DNA of 64,000 nucleotides from Enterovibrio sp045679545 (GCF_045679545.1 NZ_CP166194.1:1550001-1614000), one strand, 5' to 3'. Positions 44,092-53,575 are shown, counted from the stretch's first letter. Notes: generated from the sequence alone by a model not told the origin. Program-made: numbers and translations.

Positions 44092-46455
44092 TTGCAATAT
44101 CAAGAAGGATTCATCATCAGTCGCCATGGCCGAGATATCGGCGAGGTCACCGAACTTGTTTTTTGGGTGCAGACAAATGCTGGCCCCGCGAAATTGGTGA
44201 TAACAGGCGAAAAGCCAGTTTTCTTTGTTGCTAATGAGCTGGTGTCCGCAGCGCAACGAACTTTGACAGAGGCGGGAGTTCCTTTTCACAGCAAAGCGTT
44301 GACGCTGTGTGATTTTTCACATCGAGAGATGACCGGTTTCTATTTCACGACCATTTCTGGCGCAACACGGGCGAGTCGATTGTTGCAAGCCGAAGGGTTA
44401 GACCCTTATGAAGCCGATGTGCGATTGACGGATCGCTATTTGATGGAGCGATTCATTTGCGGTGGTTTGACCTTCACCGGCACGGCGAAGCAGAAAAAAG
44501 GTTTTGTTGAATACCGTAACGTGAAAACCAAAGCGTCTGATTACTCCACCACTTTGTCTCGCGTCTCGTTGGATATTGAATGCTCTGAAAAAGGTGTTTT
44601 GTATTCTATCGGTTTAGACGGAGAGATGGATAGCCGCGTCATCATGGTAGGACCAACACCGGATGATGCAGCAGGGATGCCTTGGATTGAATGGGTCGAC
44701 AACGAACTTGAACTGCTAAAAGCGCTCAATGCGTGGTTCGTCCGCTTTGATCCCGATGTGGTCGTAGGGTGGAGTGTAGTTGATTTCGACTTTCGTTTGC
44801 TGATAAAGCGCGCAGCGTTCAATAACATTGATCTTCGCCTTGGACGAGGGGCAGAAAAAGCCCATTGGCGTGATTCGAATAACAGTCGACAAGGCTTTAT
44901 TACCTTGCCGGGAAGGGTGGTGATTGACGGCATTGATGGTTTGAAAACGGCGACATACAGTTTTCGTTCTTGGTCGCTAGAATCCGTTTCACGCAACATG
45001 TTTGGCGAAGGGAAAGCGATTGATAATCCCTATGATCGTATGGATTCGATCAATCGGATGTTTAGAGACGATAAGCCCGCATTGGCGAAATACAACCTGC
45101 AAGACTGTGTGCTGGTTAATCGCATTTTTGCTGATACTCATTTATTGGAATTTCTGATCCAACGCACTCGCTTAACGGGCATTGAGCTTGATCGTATTGG
45201 CGGCTCGGTGGCGGCGTTTACCAACCTGTATATGCCGCGCTTGCACCGAGCGGGCTATGTCGCCCCCACACTGACCAGCGAAAACTGGATTGCCAGCCCT
45301 GGTGGCTATGTCATGGACAGTAAACCCGGTTTGTATGATTCCGTGTTGGTGCTCGATTTTAAATCGTTGTATCCGTCGATTATCCGCACGTTTTTGATTG
45401 ACCCACTCGGTTTGATTGAGGGCCTAAAACAGGACGATTTGAGCCTGACTGTGCCGGGCTTTCGTGGTGGCGTTTTCCATCGCGAAAAGCACTTTCTTCC
45501 TGCCATGATTGAGAATCTCTGGAAAGCGCGTGACGAAGCCAAACGCCAAGGCGAAAAAGCGTTTTCGCAGGCGATTAAAATCATCATGAACTCATTTTAT
45601 GGTGTCTTGGGGTCATCGGGATGTCGCTTTTTCGATCATCGTTTAGCCTCGTCAATCACGATGCGCGGCCACGAGATCATGAAGTTGACGCGTGATTTGA
45701 TTGAAGCCAAAGGCTATGACGTGATCTATGGCGATACGGATTCGACCTTTGTGTCTTTGGGGCGCCAATACAGTAACCAAGAAGCCGACGAAGTCGGGAA
45801 AGCGCTGGTGACGCACATCAACCAGTGGTGGGATCAACATCTGCTGGATGAGTACGATATCCCCTCAGCGCTAGAAATTGAGTACGAAACCCATTATCAG
45901 AAGTTTTTGATGCCAACCATTCGCGGGCAGGATACGGGCAGTAAAAAACGCTATGCGGGCTTGGTCGACAAACAAGGCGAGCGTCATATTGTTTATAAAG
46001 GCCTAGAGACGGTAAGAACGGATTGGACACCTTTGGCGCAAGAATTTCAGCAGACCTTGTATCAACGGGTTTTTGATGGTGAAGACATTGATGACTATGT
46101 ACGTACAACGGTTGAAGATACGTTACGCGGTCACAATAACGATAAATTGATCTACCGGAAAAGGCTGCGTCGAAAATTGTCTGACTACGAGAAAAATGTG
46201 CCGCCGCACGTGAAAGCCGCGCGAAAGGCTGACGCTGTGAATCAAAAGTTGGGGCGGTCGTTACAATATCAACACGGTGGTTGGATTGAATATGTCATCA
46301 CACTCAATGGCCCTGAGCCACGAGAAGCGCAAGATAGCCAATTTGATTATCAACATTATGTCGATAAACAGCTAAAACCGATTGCTGATGGAATTTTACC
46401 GTTTGTTGGCAAGAGTTTTGATGCCTTGTCGATGCCTCAACTGGGTTTGTTCTAA
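44092..46455 (+). CDS. polB: DNA polymerase II
   Basis: A family B DNA polymerase with 3'-5' exonuclease, used in replication restart and damage tolerance. From the start chosen it has 787 residues against 783 in Escherichia coli. The exonuclease motif SLDIECSEKGVLYSIGLDG, region II DFKSLYPSIIRTFLIDPLG and catalytic YGDTDSTF are present, and the C-terminus ends in PQLGLF like the E. coli enzyme. I chose the TTG at 44092 because GAGG lies six bases upstream and the protein then begins MQYQEGFIISRH, aligning with MAQAGFILTRH. An in-frame ATG at 44041 would put a TATACT -10-like box (44055-44060) inside the gene. No LexA box is evident. Confidence 0.94.
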   Translation: MQYQEGFIISRHGRDIGEVTELVFWVQTNAGPAKLVITGEKPVFFVANELVSAAQRTLTEAGVPFHSKALTLCDFSHREMTGFYFTTISGATRASRLLQAEGLDPYEADVRLTDRYLMERFICGGLTFTGTAKQKKGFVEYRNVKTKASDYSTTLSRVSLDIECSEKGVLYSIGLDGEMDSRVIMVGPTPDDAAGMPWIEWVDNELELLKALNAWFVRFDPDVVVGWSVVDFDFRLLIKRAAFNNIDLRLGRGAEKAHWRDSNNSRQGFITLPGRVVIDGIDGLKTATYSFRSWSLESVSRNMFGEGKAIDNPYDRMDSINRMFRDDKPALAKYNLQDCVLVNRIFADTHLLEFLIQRTRLTGIELDRIGGSVAAFTNLYMPRLHRAGYVAPTLTSENWIASPGGYVMDSKPGLYDSVLVLDFKSLYPSIIRTFLIDPLGLIEGLKQDDLSLTVPGFRGGVFHREKHFLPAMIENLWKARDEAKRQGEKAFSQAIKIIMNSFYGVLGSSGCRFFDHRLASSITMRGHEIMKLTRDLIEAKGYDVIYGDTDSTFVSLGRQYSNQEADEVGKALVTHINQWWDQHLLDEYDIPSALEIEYETHYQKFLMPTIRGQDTGSKKRYAGLVDKQGERHIVYKGLETVRTDWTPLAQEFQQTLYQRVFDGEDIDDYVRTTVEDTLRGHNNDKLIYRKRLRRKLSDYEKNVPPHVKAARKADAVNQKLGRSLQYQHGGWIEYVITLNGPEPREAQDSQFDYQHYVDKQLKPIADGILPFVGKSFDALSMPQLGLF

Positions 46456-46470
46456 GCGTTGTGCAGACAC

Positions 46471-46501
46471 AAAAATGCCGGGTCACATACCCGGCATTTT
46501 T
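46471..46501. terminator. Bidirectional terminator after polB
   Basis: A 13-bp perfect stem (AAAAATGCCGGGT with ACCCGGCATTTTT) and a 5-base loop between the convergent polB and small hypothetical gene. T-runs occur on both strands. Confidence 0.93.
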
Positions 46502-46520
46502 AGTGGGAAATTCGTTCGTG

Positions 46521-46832
46521 CTAGAAGAGATCAACGTTAGCAACATTAGAACGCAATGCGACTACTGGGTCGAAACAGACCGCGCCACGGTTTGGCGTGC
46601 AAACTTTAAATACATCACCACAATCAAAAATGGCGAGGACAACTTCATCGTCTGAACCAAAACAAGCCGGTAATGCCTGCCCGACCTTAGCAACCACTTC
46701 TTGACCTTCATGGTCCCATGTTAGGCCAGCGATACGTGTGTCGTTGATCGGTGCGTCAATATGCTTTGCGATTGCAGTATAGATAGATTCTGCGTGATCT
46801 TGGGACTCTGAAGATGGTACAAAAAACGACAT
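46521..46832 (-). CDS. Small conserved-looking hypothetical protein
   Basis: A 103-residue acidic protein without signal peptide or membrane segment. The sequence runs MSFFVPSSESQDHAE, then an alpha-helical start and beta-type segments with three Cys (ALPACFG, IFDCGDVFKVCTP). I do not recognise a family. The ATG at 46832 has AAGGAGTAG directly upstream, and composition is fully gene-like. It is convergent with polB and shares its terminator. Confidence 0.7.
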   Translation of the reverse strand: MSFFVPSSESQDHAESIYTAIAKHIDAPINDTRIAGLTWDHEGQEVVAKVGQALPACFGSDDEVVLAIFDCGDVFKVCTPNRGAVCFDPVVALRSNVANVDLF

Positions 46833-47064
46833 AACTACTCCTTTAAAACGCGTTTCTTTTCGCCATTTATTCCAAATCATGGCGATAACCCAAAAGGTTA
46901 TGTGGTAAAAGTAACAAATTTAGACCACTAAACGCAATGATATTTCACATCAGTAGGTGAATTCACCTATTATGCAACCGTGATAGCTAATGGCAGTTAG
47001 GTGAAGATAGGGGGCATGCTTTACCATTTCAACAAGTTTGCTTTTCGCTCAGAAACTCGCTTGA

Positions 47065-47361
47065 ATGAAAAAGAATAACTTAATGCTAAGAGGTGCAACG
47101 TTGGAGCAACTTGATTTTTTTACAGTGCCCAGCCCTTGTATTGGTGTTTGTCAGGTGAACAACAAAGGGTATTGCAAAGGTTGCTTCCGCAGCAGGGATG
47201 AGCGTTTCCATTGGAATGACTTTAACAGTGAACAGCGACGCAATGTTGTGCGCTTGTGCAAGCAACGTCTGCGTATTGTTAAGGCGAGATTGGCAAAAGA
47301 TGCCATACAAGCGGTTGAAGAGATTAACCCGCAGCAATCACTGTTTGGTGATGATGACTAA
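47065..47361 (+). CDS. DUF1289 domain protein
   Basis: A 98-residue protein with the DUF1289 pattern: PSPCIGVCQVN, then GYCKGCFRSRDE and a basic helix (RRNVVRLCKQRLRIVK). Four Cys suggest a small metal- or cluster-binding fold, but no function is established for the family. The ATG at 47065 lacks a strong ribosome site; an ATG at codon 7 is an alternative. A heptanucleotide array follows the stop. Confidence 0.8.
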   Translation: MKKNNLMLRGATLEQLDFFTVPSPCIGVCQVNNKGYCKGCFRSRDERFHWNDFNSEQRRNVVRLCKQRLRIVKARLAKDAIQAVEEINPQQSLFGDDD

Positions 47362-47376
47362 AACGAAGAGCTGAAA

Positions 47377-47418
47377 ACTAAGCACTAAACACTAAACACT
47401 AAAAACTAAGCACTAAAC
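47377..47418. repeat. ACTAAAC-type heptanucleotide array
   Basis: Six consecutive 7-base units: ACTAAGC, ACTAAAC, ACTAAAC, ACTAAAA, ACTAAGC, ACTAAAC. It starts 15 bases after the DUF1289 stop, in purine-rich non-coding DNA. Confidence 0.93.
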
Positions 47419-47517
47419 ACGAAGTGCAAGAAGAATAAAGAATAGAAAAAAGAGAAAAGAAAAGTCAGCTTGGCCAATATGACGAGCCACGCACAGCAAA
47501 CGTAAAACGACAGATAC

Positions 47518-47543
47518 AAAAAAGCGCCGATAATCGGCGCTTT
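47518..47543 (-). terminator. Terminator of rplY
   Basis: A 10-bp stem (AAAGCGCCGA with TCGGCGCTTT) and a 3-base loop, giving a T6 run on the minus strand just beyond the rplY stop. Confidence 0.9.
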
Positions 47544-47596
47544 CTTCGTCTCATTCACTTCTTCGTGAAGTGAAGATCCTTCAAGCTCAAACGCAA

Positions 47597-47875
47597 TTAG
47601 ATGCGGATGAAGTCCATGTGCATGACTTTAGGCTTGAACGGGTGACGTTGGATGTCTTGTGGCTTAACTTTAACTTCTGCGCCGTCGATTACTAGAGTAA
47701 TCGCTTCGTAGAACTCAGGCTTGTCCATTTGAGTAATCACTTTAGAGTGCTCTAGAGAGATTGCAACTGGCGCTGCTTCGCCACCGTAAACTACAGCTGG
47801 GAAGTTGTCAGTCAAACGCAGGCGGCGGCTCGCACCCTTACCCTGCTCAGTACGTACTACTGCATTAAATTTCAT
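47597..47875 (-). CDS. rplY: 50S ribosomal protein L25
   Basis: A 92-residue ribosomal protein of the short L25 type that binds loop E of 5S rRNA. The sequence MKFNAVVRTEQGKGASRRLR and DIQRHPFKPKVMHMDFIRI is diagnostic. It follows radD on the same strand, an order shared with E. coli (yejH-rplY). The ATG at 47875 has a leader with AT-rich and hairpin-forming parts that may mediate autoregulation. Confidence 0.97.
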   Translation of the reverse strand: MKFNAVVRTEQGKGASRRLRLTDNFPAVVYGGEAAPVAISLEHSKVITQMDKPEFYEAITLVIDGAEVKVKPQDIQRHPFKPKVMHMDFIRI

Positions 47876-48000
47876 AATAAATACTCTTTAAATATAGAGA
47901 GTTGAAAATAAGTACCCAGAATGCGACCAATCTAGATACCAAGTAAATCGAGCGCGGATACTACCACCCAGATAGTGGGATCACAAGCGAAACTAGGGTG
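47876..48000 (-). promoter_or_regulatory. Structured leader of rplY
   Basis: The minus-strand leader includes CCCACTATCTGGGTGGTAGT and a later GGTCGCATTCTGGGT, segments able to pair and with partial likeness to the 5S loop E strands GATGGTAGT and ATGCGA. L25 is known to control its own synthesis in enteric bacteria. Whether this leader does so is inference. Confidence 0.4.
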
Positions 48001-48099
48001 TTACACGTTATTTAGTGGCTCAGTGAGCGAATACTGCGCGTTATGCATTTATGGCAATCAATTGCCAACGTTTTAGCTCACTTTAATCGCTTGGTATTA

Positions 48100-49875
48100 T
48101 CAAGCCGCGCTATTGATGATGTCGCTAACTTCTTGCTGAGATGCAAACTGGTCGAGATCGAAAATCTTATCGCGGATCGCCCAGAAGCGGCCGTTCTTTC
48201 TTGCCACCACGAAGTCTGGTAGCCGCAAGCGATGTTCCGCTCTAACCACCTTAGAGGGAGCAGTGTCGGTAAATGGACGATGTCGGTCAACCAAATGCGG
48301 ATTGATAAACTTCGCGAGGAAATCCTCTTTTTGTCGTTTAGTCGAAAGCGGCCAGACTTCATGTATTTCGGCGCCGTCGTGACCCACAAAGGTGACTTTA
48401 AGTTGTGGCTTGTCGAATTTGTTTTTTCCTGCTTCTAAGCGCATGTCGGCACAGGCCATGATCATGGCATCTTTTAGCTTGAGGGCATCCCGCAGCTTTT
48501 TGTCTGGATCGACAAGCGTATGATCGCACTGATGGCAACGACGAGCGGCGATATCATTATCGGCGCCACATTCGCTGCAATACTTGGCGCGAAAACGATA
48601 ACCGCAGATTTCTCGTTCGCCTTCATCGTCTTCAAAAAAGCCCTGACAGCGACGTCCGTAATGCTCCATCAGGAAAGCATTGTCGTCCAGTTTGCCCCAG
48701 AAGTTGTTATTGAAACCGCATGCAGGGCAGGGAACGGTCACGATTTCACTGTCGCTGTCAGGTTTAGGGTCGCCAATTTCTGGTTGATACAAATCGTAAA
48801 CGTTGCCAGCGTAATCCAGTATCAAGCAATCTTTCTTGCCTGGCGAAAGACGTAATCCGCGGCCAGCAATTTGTTGATACAAGCTAACGGATTCGGTGGG
48901 ACGTAAAATCGCAATAAGATCAACATGCGGCGCATCAAATCCCGTGGTGAGTACCGACACGTTAACCAGATATTTAATTTCTCGTTTCTTAAAACGTTGG
49001 ATGATGCTGTCTCGTTCATCCAGCGGTGTATCACCAATGACGAGAGCTGAATCAGCGGGTGGCAGTAGCCCCAAAATTTCCTGAGCGTGCCTCACCGTGG
49101 CGGCAAAAACCATCACGCCGTGACGGTCTTTGGCGTATTCCATGACCTGATCGACGATTTGTGGCGTAGCACGAGGTGCGTTTTCAATCACACGGTCAAG
49201 GTCTGCTTCTTTGTAGAAACCAGTTTGAGAGGCTTTCAGTTGCGAAAAGTCATAACTCAGCACCGGCGCATCCAACACTTTGGCCTCAGTGAGGAAGCCT
49301 TCATCGAGCAAGAACCGGATCGGGAGTTCAAAAATACAATCATGAAAGAAGCGCGGTTTTTCACTCCGCACGCGACCTGCTGTATGAAACTGATAAATCC
49401 ACCCCATGCCAAGGCGATAGGGTGTTGCGGTTAGCCCCAGCACTTTAATACCCGGATTAACTTGTTGTAGATGAGAGATAACTTTGCGGTAACTGCTGTC
49501 TTCGTTGTCCGGCACTCGGTGACATTCGTCGATAACGAGCAGAGAAAACTGGTCTTTGAAAGCCTCTAGATTTCGCACAACAGATTGCACCGAGGCAAAC
49601 ACGACTTTATCACTGCTTTCTTTGCGGCCTAGTCCAGCAGAAAAAATGCCGCCTTTAAGGCCGTATCCTTCGTACTTCTCGTGGTTTTGTTCTACCAGCT
49701 CTTTTACATGCGCCAACACCAGCACTCTTCCTCGCGCAAGTTTAGCGAGCTCGGCAATGACCAAACTTTTACCTGCGCCAGTCGGCAAGACAACAACAGC
49801 AGGAGTAGAGTGACGACGGAAATAGTGGACAACGGCTTTGACCGTATCAGCTTGGTAAGGGCGAAGGGTATACAT
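48100..49875 (-). CDS. radD: RadD (YejH) superfamily II DNA helicase-like repair protein
   Basis: A 591-residue SF2 ATPase, close to the 586 of E. coli RadD, which aids recovery from DNA damage and crossover intermediates. Walker A is PTGAGKS (31-37), motif II is DECH (116-119) and motif VI QIAGRGLRLSPGKKDC. A zinc-finger-like cysteine cluster lies in the second half (CPACGF, CSECGADND, CHQCDH). The radD-rplY-rsuA order matches enteric bacteria. The ATG at 49875 is natural (MYTLRPYQADTV). About 220 bases separate it from rplY. Confidence 0.93.
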   Translation of the reverse strand: MYTLRPYQADTVKAVVHYFRRHSTPAVVVLPTGAGKSLVIAELAKLARGRVLVLAHVKELVEQNHEKYEGYGLKGGIFSAGLGRKESSDKVVFASVQSVVRNLEAFKDQFSLLVIDECHRVPDNEDSSYRKVISHLQQVNPGIKVLGLTATPYRLGMGWIYQFHTAGRVRSEKPRFFHDCIFELPIRFLLDEGFLTEAKVLDAPVLSYDFSQLKASQTGFYKEADLDRVIENAPRATPQIVDQVMEYAKDRHGVMVFAATVRHAQEILGLLPPADSALVIGDTPLDERDSIIQRFKKREIKYLVNVSVLTTGFDAPHVDLIAILRPTESVSLYQQIAGRGLRLSPGKKDCLILDYAGNVYDLYQPEIGDPKPDSDSEIVTVPCPACGFNNNFWGKLDDNAFLMEHYGRRCQGFFEDDEGEREICGYRFRAKYCSECGADNDIAARRCHQCDHTLVDPDKKLRDALKLKDAMIMACADMRLEAGKNKFDKPQLKVTFVGHDGAEIHEVWPLSTKRQKEDFLAKFINPHLVDRHRPFTDTAPSKVVRAEHRLRLPDFVVARKNGRFWAIRDKIFDLDQFASQQEVSDIINSAA

Positions 49876-49949
49876 GCGATCAATAAGGCAGTCTGTTAAG
49901 GCCGCCCAGTGTAGCGAGGCGCATCAAGATTAGCTAGCGAGCTAATTGA

Positions 49950-50417
49950 CTAGCAAACTAATCGTTTGGTCATCAAACAGTGCTGACGTCGTGGCATGTA
50001 GTCGAACTGCTCATAAAATTCCCGCGCGCCGCTGTTGCCAATATTCACTTCAAGGATCACGGCATGACAATCTCGCGCTTGCACATGGGACTCAATATTT
50101 GGCAGGACATAAGAACCCACACCTTGGCGCCGCCAATCCTTTGACAAGTAAATTTGGTCGATCACTGCGATACGGCCGCCGAGTTCAATACTAAAGCTAT
50201 AGCAAAGCACGACAAAGCCGATCAACTCTTGGTCGCCGTCTTGGTCTAGCACGATCAAAAAGACATCGCCGTGTGCGGGATGCGCAATCAAGAAATTGAA
50301 GGCAGATGTCACATGCTCCACATCAAAAGAAAGCGCCTCGTGATCATGAAGTTGCTTTGAAAGCTCGAGGAGACGAGGCATTGACTCTACGGAAGGTGAT
50401 TGCAGCGAAATGTTCAT
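49950..50417 (-). CDS. GNAT-family N-acetyltransferase
   Basis: A 155-residue acetyltransferase. The acetyl-CoA-binding motif A is seen as IDQIYLSKDWRRQGVGSYVLPNIESH (about 90-115), with the later GNSGAREFYEQFDYMPR typical of motif B. The substrate is unknown. The ATG at 50417 follows AGGGAAG. It is divergent from rsuA and stands alone upstream of radD. Confidence 0.87.
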   Translation of the reverse strand: MNISLQSPSVESMPRLLELSKQLHDHEALSFDVEHVTSAFNFLIAHPAHGDVFLIVLDQDGDQELIGFVVLCYSFSIELGGRIAVIDQIYLSKDWRRQGVGSYVLPNIESHVQARDCHAVILEVNIGNSGAREFYEQFDYMPRRQHCLMTKRLVC

Positions 50418-50648
50418 AAATACTTCCCTAATCAACATGTTAACCAGTGCGAGATTATAATCATAAATTGGAGGGTACGGGTTTAGACTGTAACGAAATT
50501 GTTAAGTTCGCCATCTCTTAGTTATAGACAGGCGCAGCAAGAGTGCAATTGCATTGCATCAATATGAGATTGATAAAACGTTTTTCACTGTACCTTTAAC
50601 GCTAACTTCCTATAATGCGCCCTTCAAGAATATCACGGACAAAATACT

Positions 50649-51353
50649 ATGATCAGGCTAGACAAATTTCTTTGTGAAACAGTAGGTGTTACTCGTACCC
50701 AAGCAACAAGACTACTCAAAGAAAAACGCGTGACAGTTAGCGGTGATATCGTTAAGAGCGGTGCATTGAAAATCGCAGAAGACGCCGATGTTGAATTTGA
50801 TGGCGCGCCCCTGCGTTTGTCTGGCCCGCGTTACATCATGATGAACAAGCCCGAAGGCTATGTGTGCTCTCATGAAGATGGGCATAACCCAACGGTGTTT
50901 ATCTTGTTGGACGAAGTCGGTGCAGACAAACTGCATATTGCCGGCCGCCTAGATTGCGATACGACGGGATTGTTGCTGTTAACAGATGACGGTCAATGGT
51001 CACACCGCGTGACGTCGCCGAAACACAAGTGCGACAAAGTATATCGTGTTGTGCTGGACGATCCGATTTCGGAAGAAACAGCAGATGTGTTCTCTGAAGG
51101 ACTTCTGCTTCGTGGAGAAAAAACAGATACGCTACCCGCTCAGTTAGAGCAAGTCAGCGAGAAAGAAGCGCTACTGACGATTCATGAAGGTAAATACCAT
51201 CAGGTGAAACGTATGTTTGCTGCCGTTGGAAACAAAGTGGTTGGCCTTCATCGTGAATCTGTGGGTGAATTAGTGCTTGATGAAGCACTTGCGCCGGGTG
51301 AATACCGACAGCTAACTCCGCAAGAAATTGCTCTTTTTCAACCGAAAAAATAA
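50649..51353 (+). CDS. rsuA: 16S rRNA pseudouridine(516) synthase RsuA
   Basis: A 234-residue RsuA, one residue group longer than the 231 of E. coli. An N-terminal S4 RNA-binding domain (IRLDKFLCETVGVTRTQATRLL) precedes the catalytic domain with the nucleophile D102 in GRLDCDTTGLLLLTDDG, followed by KCDKVYRV and HEGKYHQVKRM. It modifies U516 of 16S rRNA. The gene order rsuA then bcr, and rsuA divergent from radD side, mirrors enteric genomes. A strong terminator follows. Confidence 0.96.
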   Translation: MIRLDKFLCETVGVTRTQATRLLKEKRVTVSGDIVKSGALKIAEDADVEFDGAPLRLSGPRYIMMNKPEGYVCSHEDGHNPTVFILLDEVGADKLHIAGRLDCDTTGLLLLTDDGQWSHRVTSPKHKCDKVYRVVLDDPISEETADVFSEGLLLRGEKTDTLPAQLEQVSEKEALLTIHEGKYHQVKRMFAAVGNKVVGLHRESVGELVLDEALAPGEYRQLTPQEIALFQPKK

Positions 51354-51418
51354 GTGATACACCGCTAGTTGTGCGGAAAAGCGAGACGAACACGGCGACA
51401 TTAAAGGTCAATGTTGAA

Positions 51419-51455
51419 TAAAACGCTGCAGACATTTGTTTGGCAGCGTTTTTTT
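51419..51455 (+). terminator. Terminator of rsuA
   Basis: A 9-bp stem (AAACGCTGC with GCAGCGTTT) and about 13-base loop with T7 on the plus strand. Confidence 0.9.
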
Positions 51456-51693
51456 ATACTCATTTCCGAACAGCGAAGCATAAGCGCTTAACGTCTTTTA
51501 GCTGAAGTGCGAGATATTTTATGGTTACGATGAATGTTTCTACTTAAATATCTGTGGTTTAGTGGTGATTTGGTTTGTGTCTGAATAGAAAGTCATTATT
51601 TCCTCAAGGGAATTAATGATAGTGCTATTATGTGAGCCAGACACAGTTTTGGACTGTGCTTCCTTTTTCTTCACCTTTTTTTCTAAGGCGTAC

Positions 51694-52893
51694 ATGACAA
51701 CGAAAGCCGTACATCAGCCAACTCAGCAGCTGACTTTTCTTTTGATCCTCGTCCTTGGCGCGATTGCTGCTTTGACGCCGTTAGCGATCGATATGTATTT
51801 ACCCGCCATGCCTGATATCGCGAGAGAGCTAGGTGTCGCACCGGGGCTTGTTCAACGTACTCTCGCTGCGTATACCGCAGGTTTTGCGCTAGGGCAGTTG
51901 ATTCATGGTCCAATCTCCGACAGTTATGGTCGTCGTCCTGTATTGATCGTCGGCGTTATCATGTTCTTGATTGGCGCAGTGGTAAGTGCAAATGCCACTG
52001 ACATTGAAACCTTGACTTATATTCGTGCGGCGCAAGGCTTCTGCGGCGCTGCTGCCGCCGTGGTGATTCAAGCGCTGGTTCGTGACATGTTCGATAAAGA
52101 AGATTTCGCACGCACCATGTCATTCATTACCTTGGTGATGACAGTCGCACCGCTTGCTGCGCCCATGATGGGCGGCTATCTGGCGGTTTGGTTTGGTTGG
52201 CGTTCTATCTTTTGGGTACTCGCAGGTTTTGCTGCGTTGGTGATTGTGCTGGTGGTGACAATGATTCCAGAGACCTTAGCGCTTGATCGCCGTCCGCCGT
52301 TACGTATTGGTTCTACGCTACGTAACTACGCCAAGATTCTTCGTACCAAGAAATCTGTTGGCTATATCGTCGCGTCAGGCTTTTCGTTCGCGGGCATGTT
52401 CTCGTTTTTAACTGCGGGTTCCTTTGTTTACATCGATTACTACGGTGTGAGCACCCAAAACTTCGGCTACCTGTTTGGGCTCAATGTGGTGTGCTTGATT
52501 CTGTTTACCATGCTGAACGGCAAGTTTGTCCGCAAAGTGGGTAGCGAGAATATGCTGAAAATCGGTTTGATGATTCAGTTAGCGGCTGGTGTTGCGTTGA
52601 TCGTCGGTCAGGTTTTCCATCTCGGTTTGTGGGGCACAGTGATTCCGGTCATGCTCTTTGTTGGAACGATTTCCATTGTTGGTAGTAACTCGATGGCCTG
52701 TGTGCTGAGTGCTTATCCTGAATTGGCAGGCACAGCTTCTTCGCTAGCAGGCACAATGAGGTTTGGTATCGGCACTGTTGTTGGTGGTATAGTCGCGGCC
52801 ATTCCTGTGCATTCAGCATGGCCTATGACAGGTGCTATGGCTGCATGTGCGATTCTATCCGCCCTGTTTTACTGGGGTTTAGCCAAAAAATAA
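51694..52893 (+). CDS. bcr: Bcr/CflA family MFS multidrug exporter
   Basis: A 399-residue inner-membrane drug:proton antiporter with 12 segments, close to the 396 of E. coli Bcr. The DHA1 motifs are ALTPLAIDMYLPAMPDIA (first segment), GQLIHGPISDSYGRRPV and RAAQGFCGAAAAVVIQALVRD. It probably exports drugs or peptides such as bicyclomycin or cysteine-type compounds. The ATG at 51694 has AAGG; an open frame reaches 51616 but carries no likely start. DUF2913 follows 4 bases later, so the two are co-transcribed. Confidence 0.93.
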   Translation: MTTKAVHQPTQQLTFLLILVLGAIAALTPLAIDMYLPAMPDIARELGVAPGLVQRTLAAYTAGFALGQLIHGPISDSYGRRPVLIVGVIMFLIGAVVSANATDIETLTYIRAAQGFCGAAAAVVIQALVRDMFDKEDFARTMSFITLVMTVAPLAAPMMGGYLAVWFGWRSIFWVLAGFAALVIVLVVTMIPETLALDRRPPLRIGSTLRNYAKILRTKKSVGYIVASGFSFAGMFSFLTAGSFVYIDYYGVSTQNFGYLFGLNVVCLILFTMLNGKFVRKVGSENMLKIGLMIQLAAGVALIVGQVFHLGLWGTVIPVMLFVGTISIVGSNSMACVLSAYPELAGTASSLAGTMRFGIGTVVGGIVAAIPVHSAWPMTGAMAACAILSALFYWGLAKK

Positions 52894-52897
52894 GAAC

Positions 52898-53551
52898 ATG
52901 AGTTACATAAAAGAAATTAAATCCGTTGTGGATTCAGCACTGAGCGAACTCAACGACGCGAAAGCGGCAGGAAAACTACAAAACAACCCAGTAAGTGAAG
53001 ATGCATTTCTTTGCCGTTGGGTGGCACAGGCGATTAAGAAACAGCGTTTCGACAACATCGTACTGAAAGACCTAACCCGTTGGGTTCAACAAGGTCGCAG
53101 CATGGGCAAACACGCCAATCTTAAAGGTCAAATGTTGCATATTGCATCGGTATACCATCATCAATTTCCAGACGGCGATGAGCATGCAGTTGTCACGATT
53201 GGTCAGTTTGATGATTTGCTTACTGAGCTGGAAAACAATGATTGGATGGTGCATACCGATCAAGAAATTAGCCGGAAAATGCGGGTAATTTCTGATGGTC
53301 AGCATTCTTTCGTGGCAAATAGCGCGGCGCTCGAAAAGAGCTTCAACGAAGCGGGAGAGCTTGTGAAGCCTTTGAGTTTGTATATCCGAGGCCCTGAAGC
53401 GTGGTTTATCGAGGCGTTTTTGGCCAAAGGTTTACTTGCCACGAAAGTGACCGATTACAAATCGATCATTAAATATCACGGCGAATACAAGATCTGGCCT
53501 CGCAACCAAGCTGATTGTTTAGTGGTCCTGCCGGAAAGCTTAAAGCCTTAA
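52898..53551 (+). CDS. DUF2913 family protein
   Basis: A 217-residue cytoplasmic protein that resembles DUF2913, a gammaproteobacterial family of unknown role. Recognisable stretches are the N-terminal helix (YIKEIKSVVDSALSELNDAK), CRWVAQAIKKQRF and RWVQQGRSMGK. No catalytic motif is visible. It lies 4 bases after bcr and ends at a strong terminator that overlaps the convergent SDR gene. Confidence 0.75.
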   Translation: MSYIKEIKSVVDSALSELNDAKAAGKLQNNPVSEDAFLCRWVAQAIKKQRFDNIVLKDLTRWVQQGRSMGKHANLKGQMLHIASVYHHQFPDGDEHAVVTIGQFDDLLTELENNDWMVHTDQEISRKMRVISDGQHSFVANSAALEKSFNEAGELVKPLSLYIRGPEAWFIEAFLAKGLLATKVTDYKSIIKYHGEYKIWPRNQADCLVVLPESLKP

Positions 53552-53575
53552 TCTTGTAGAAACGAGAAGTATTAG

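Noticed and set aside
44541..44999. Open frame of 152 codons on the minus strand
   Set aside because: It is antisense to the exonuclease region of polB; low-complexity Ser-rich translation.
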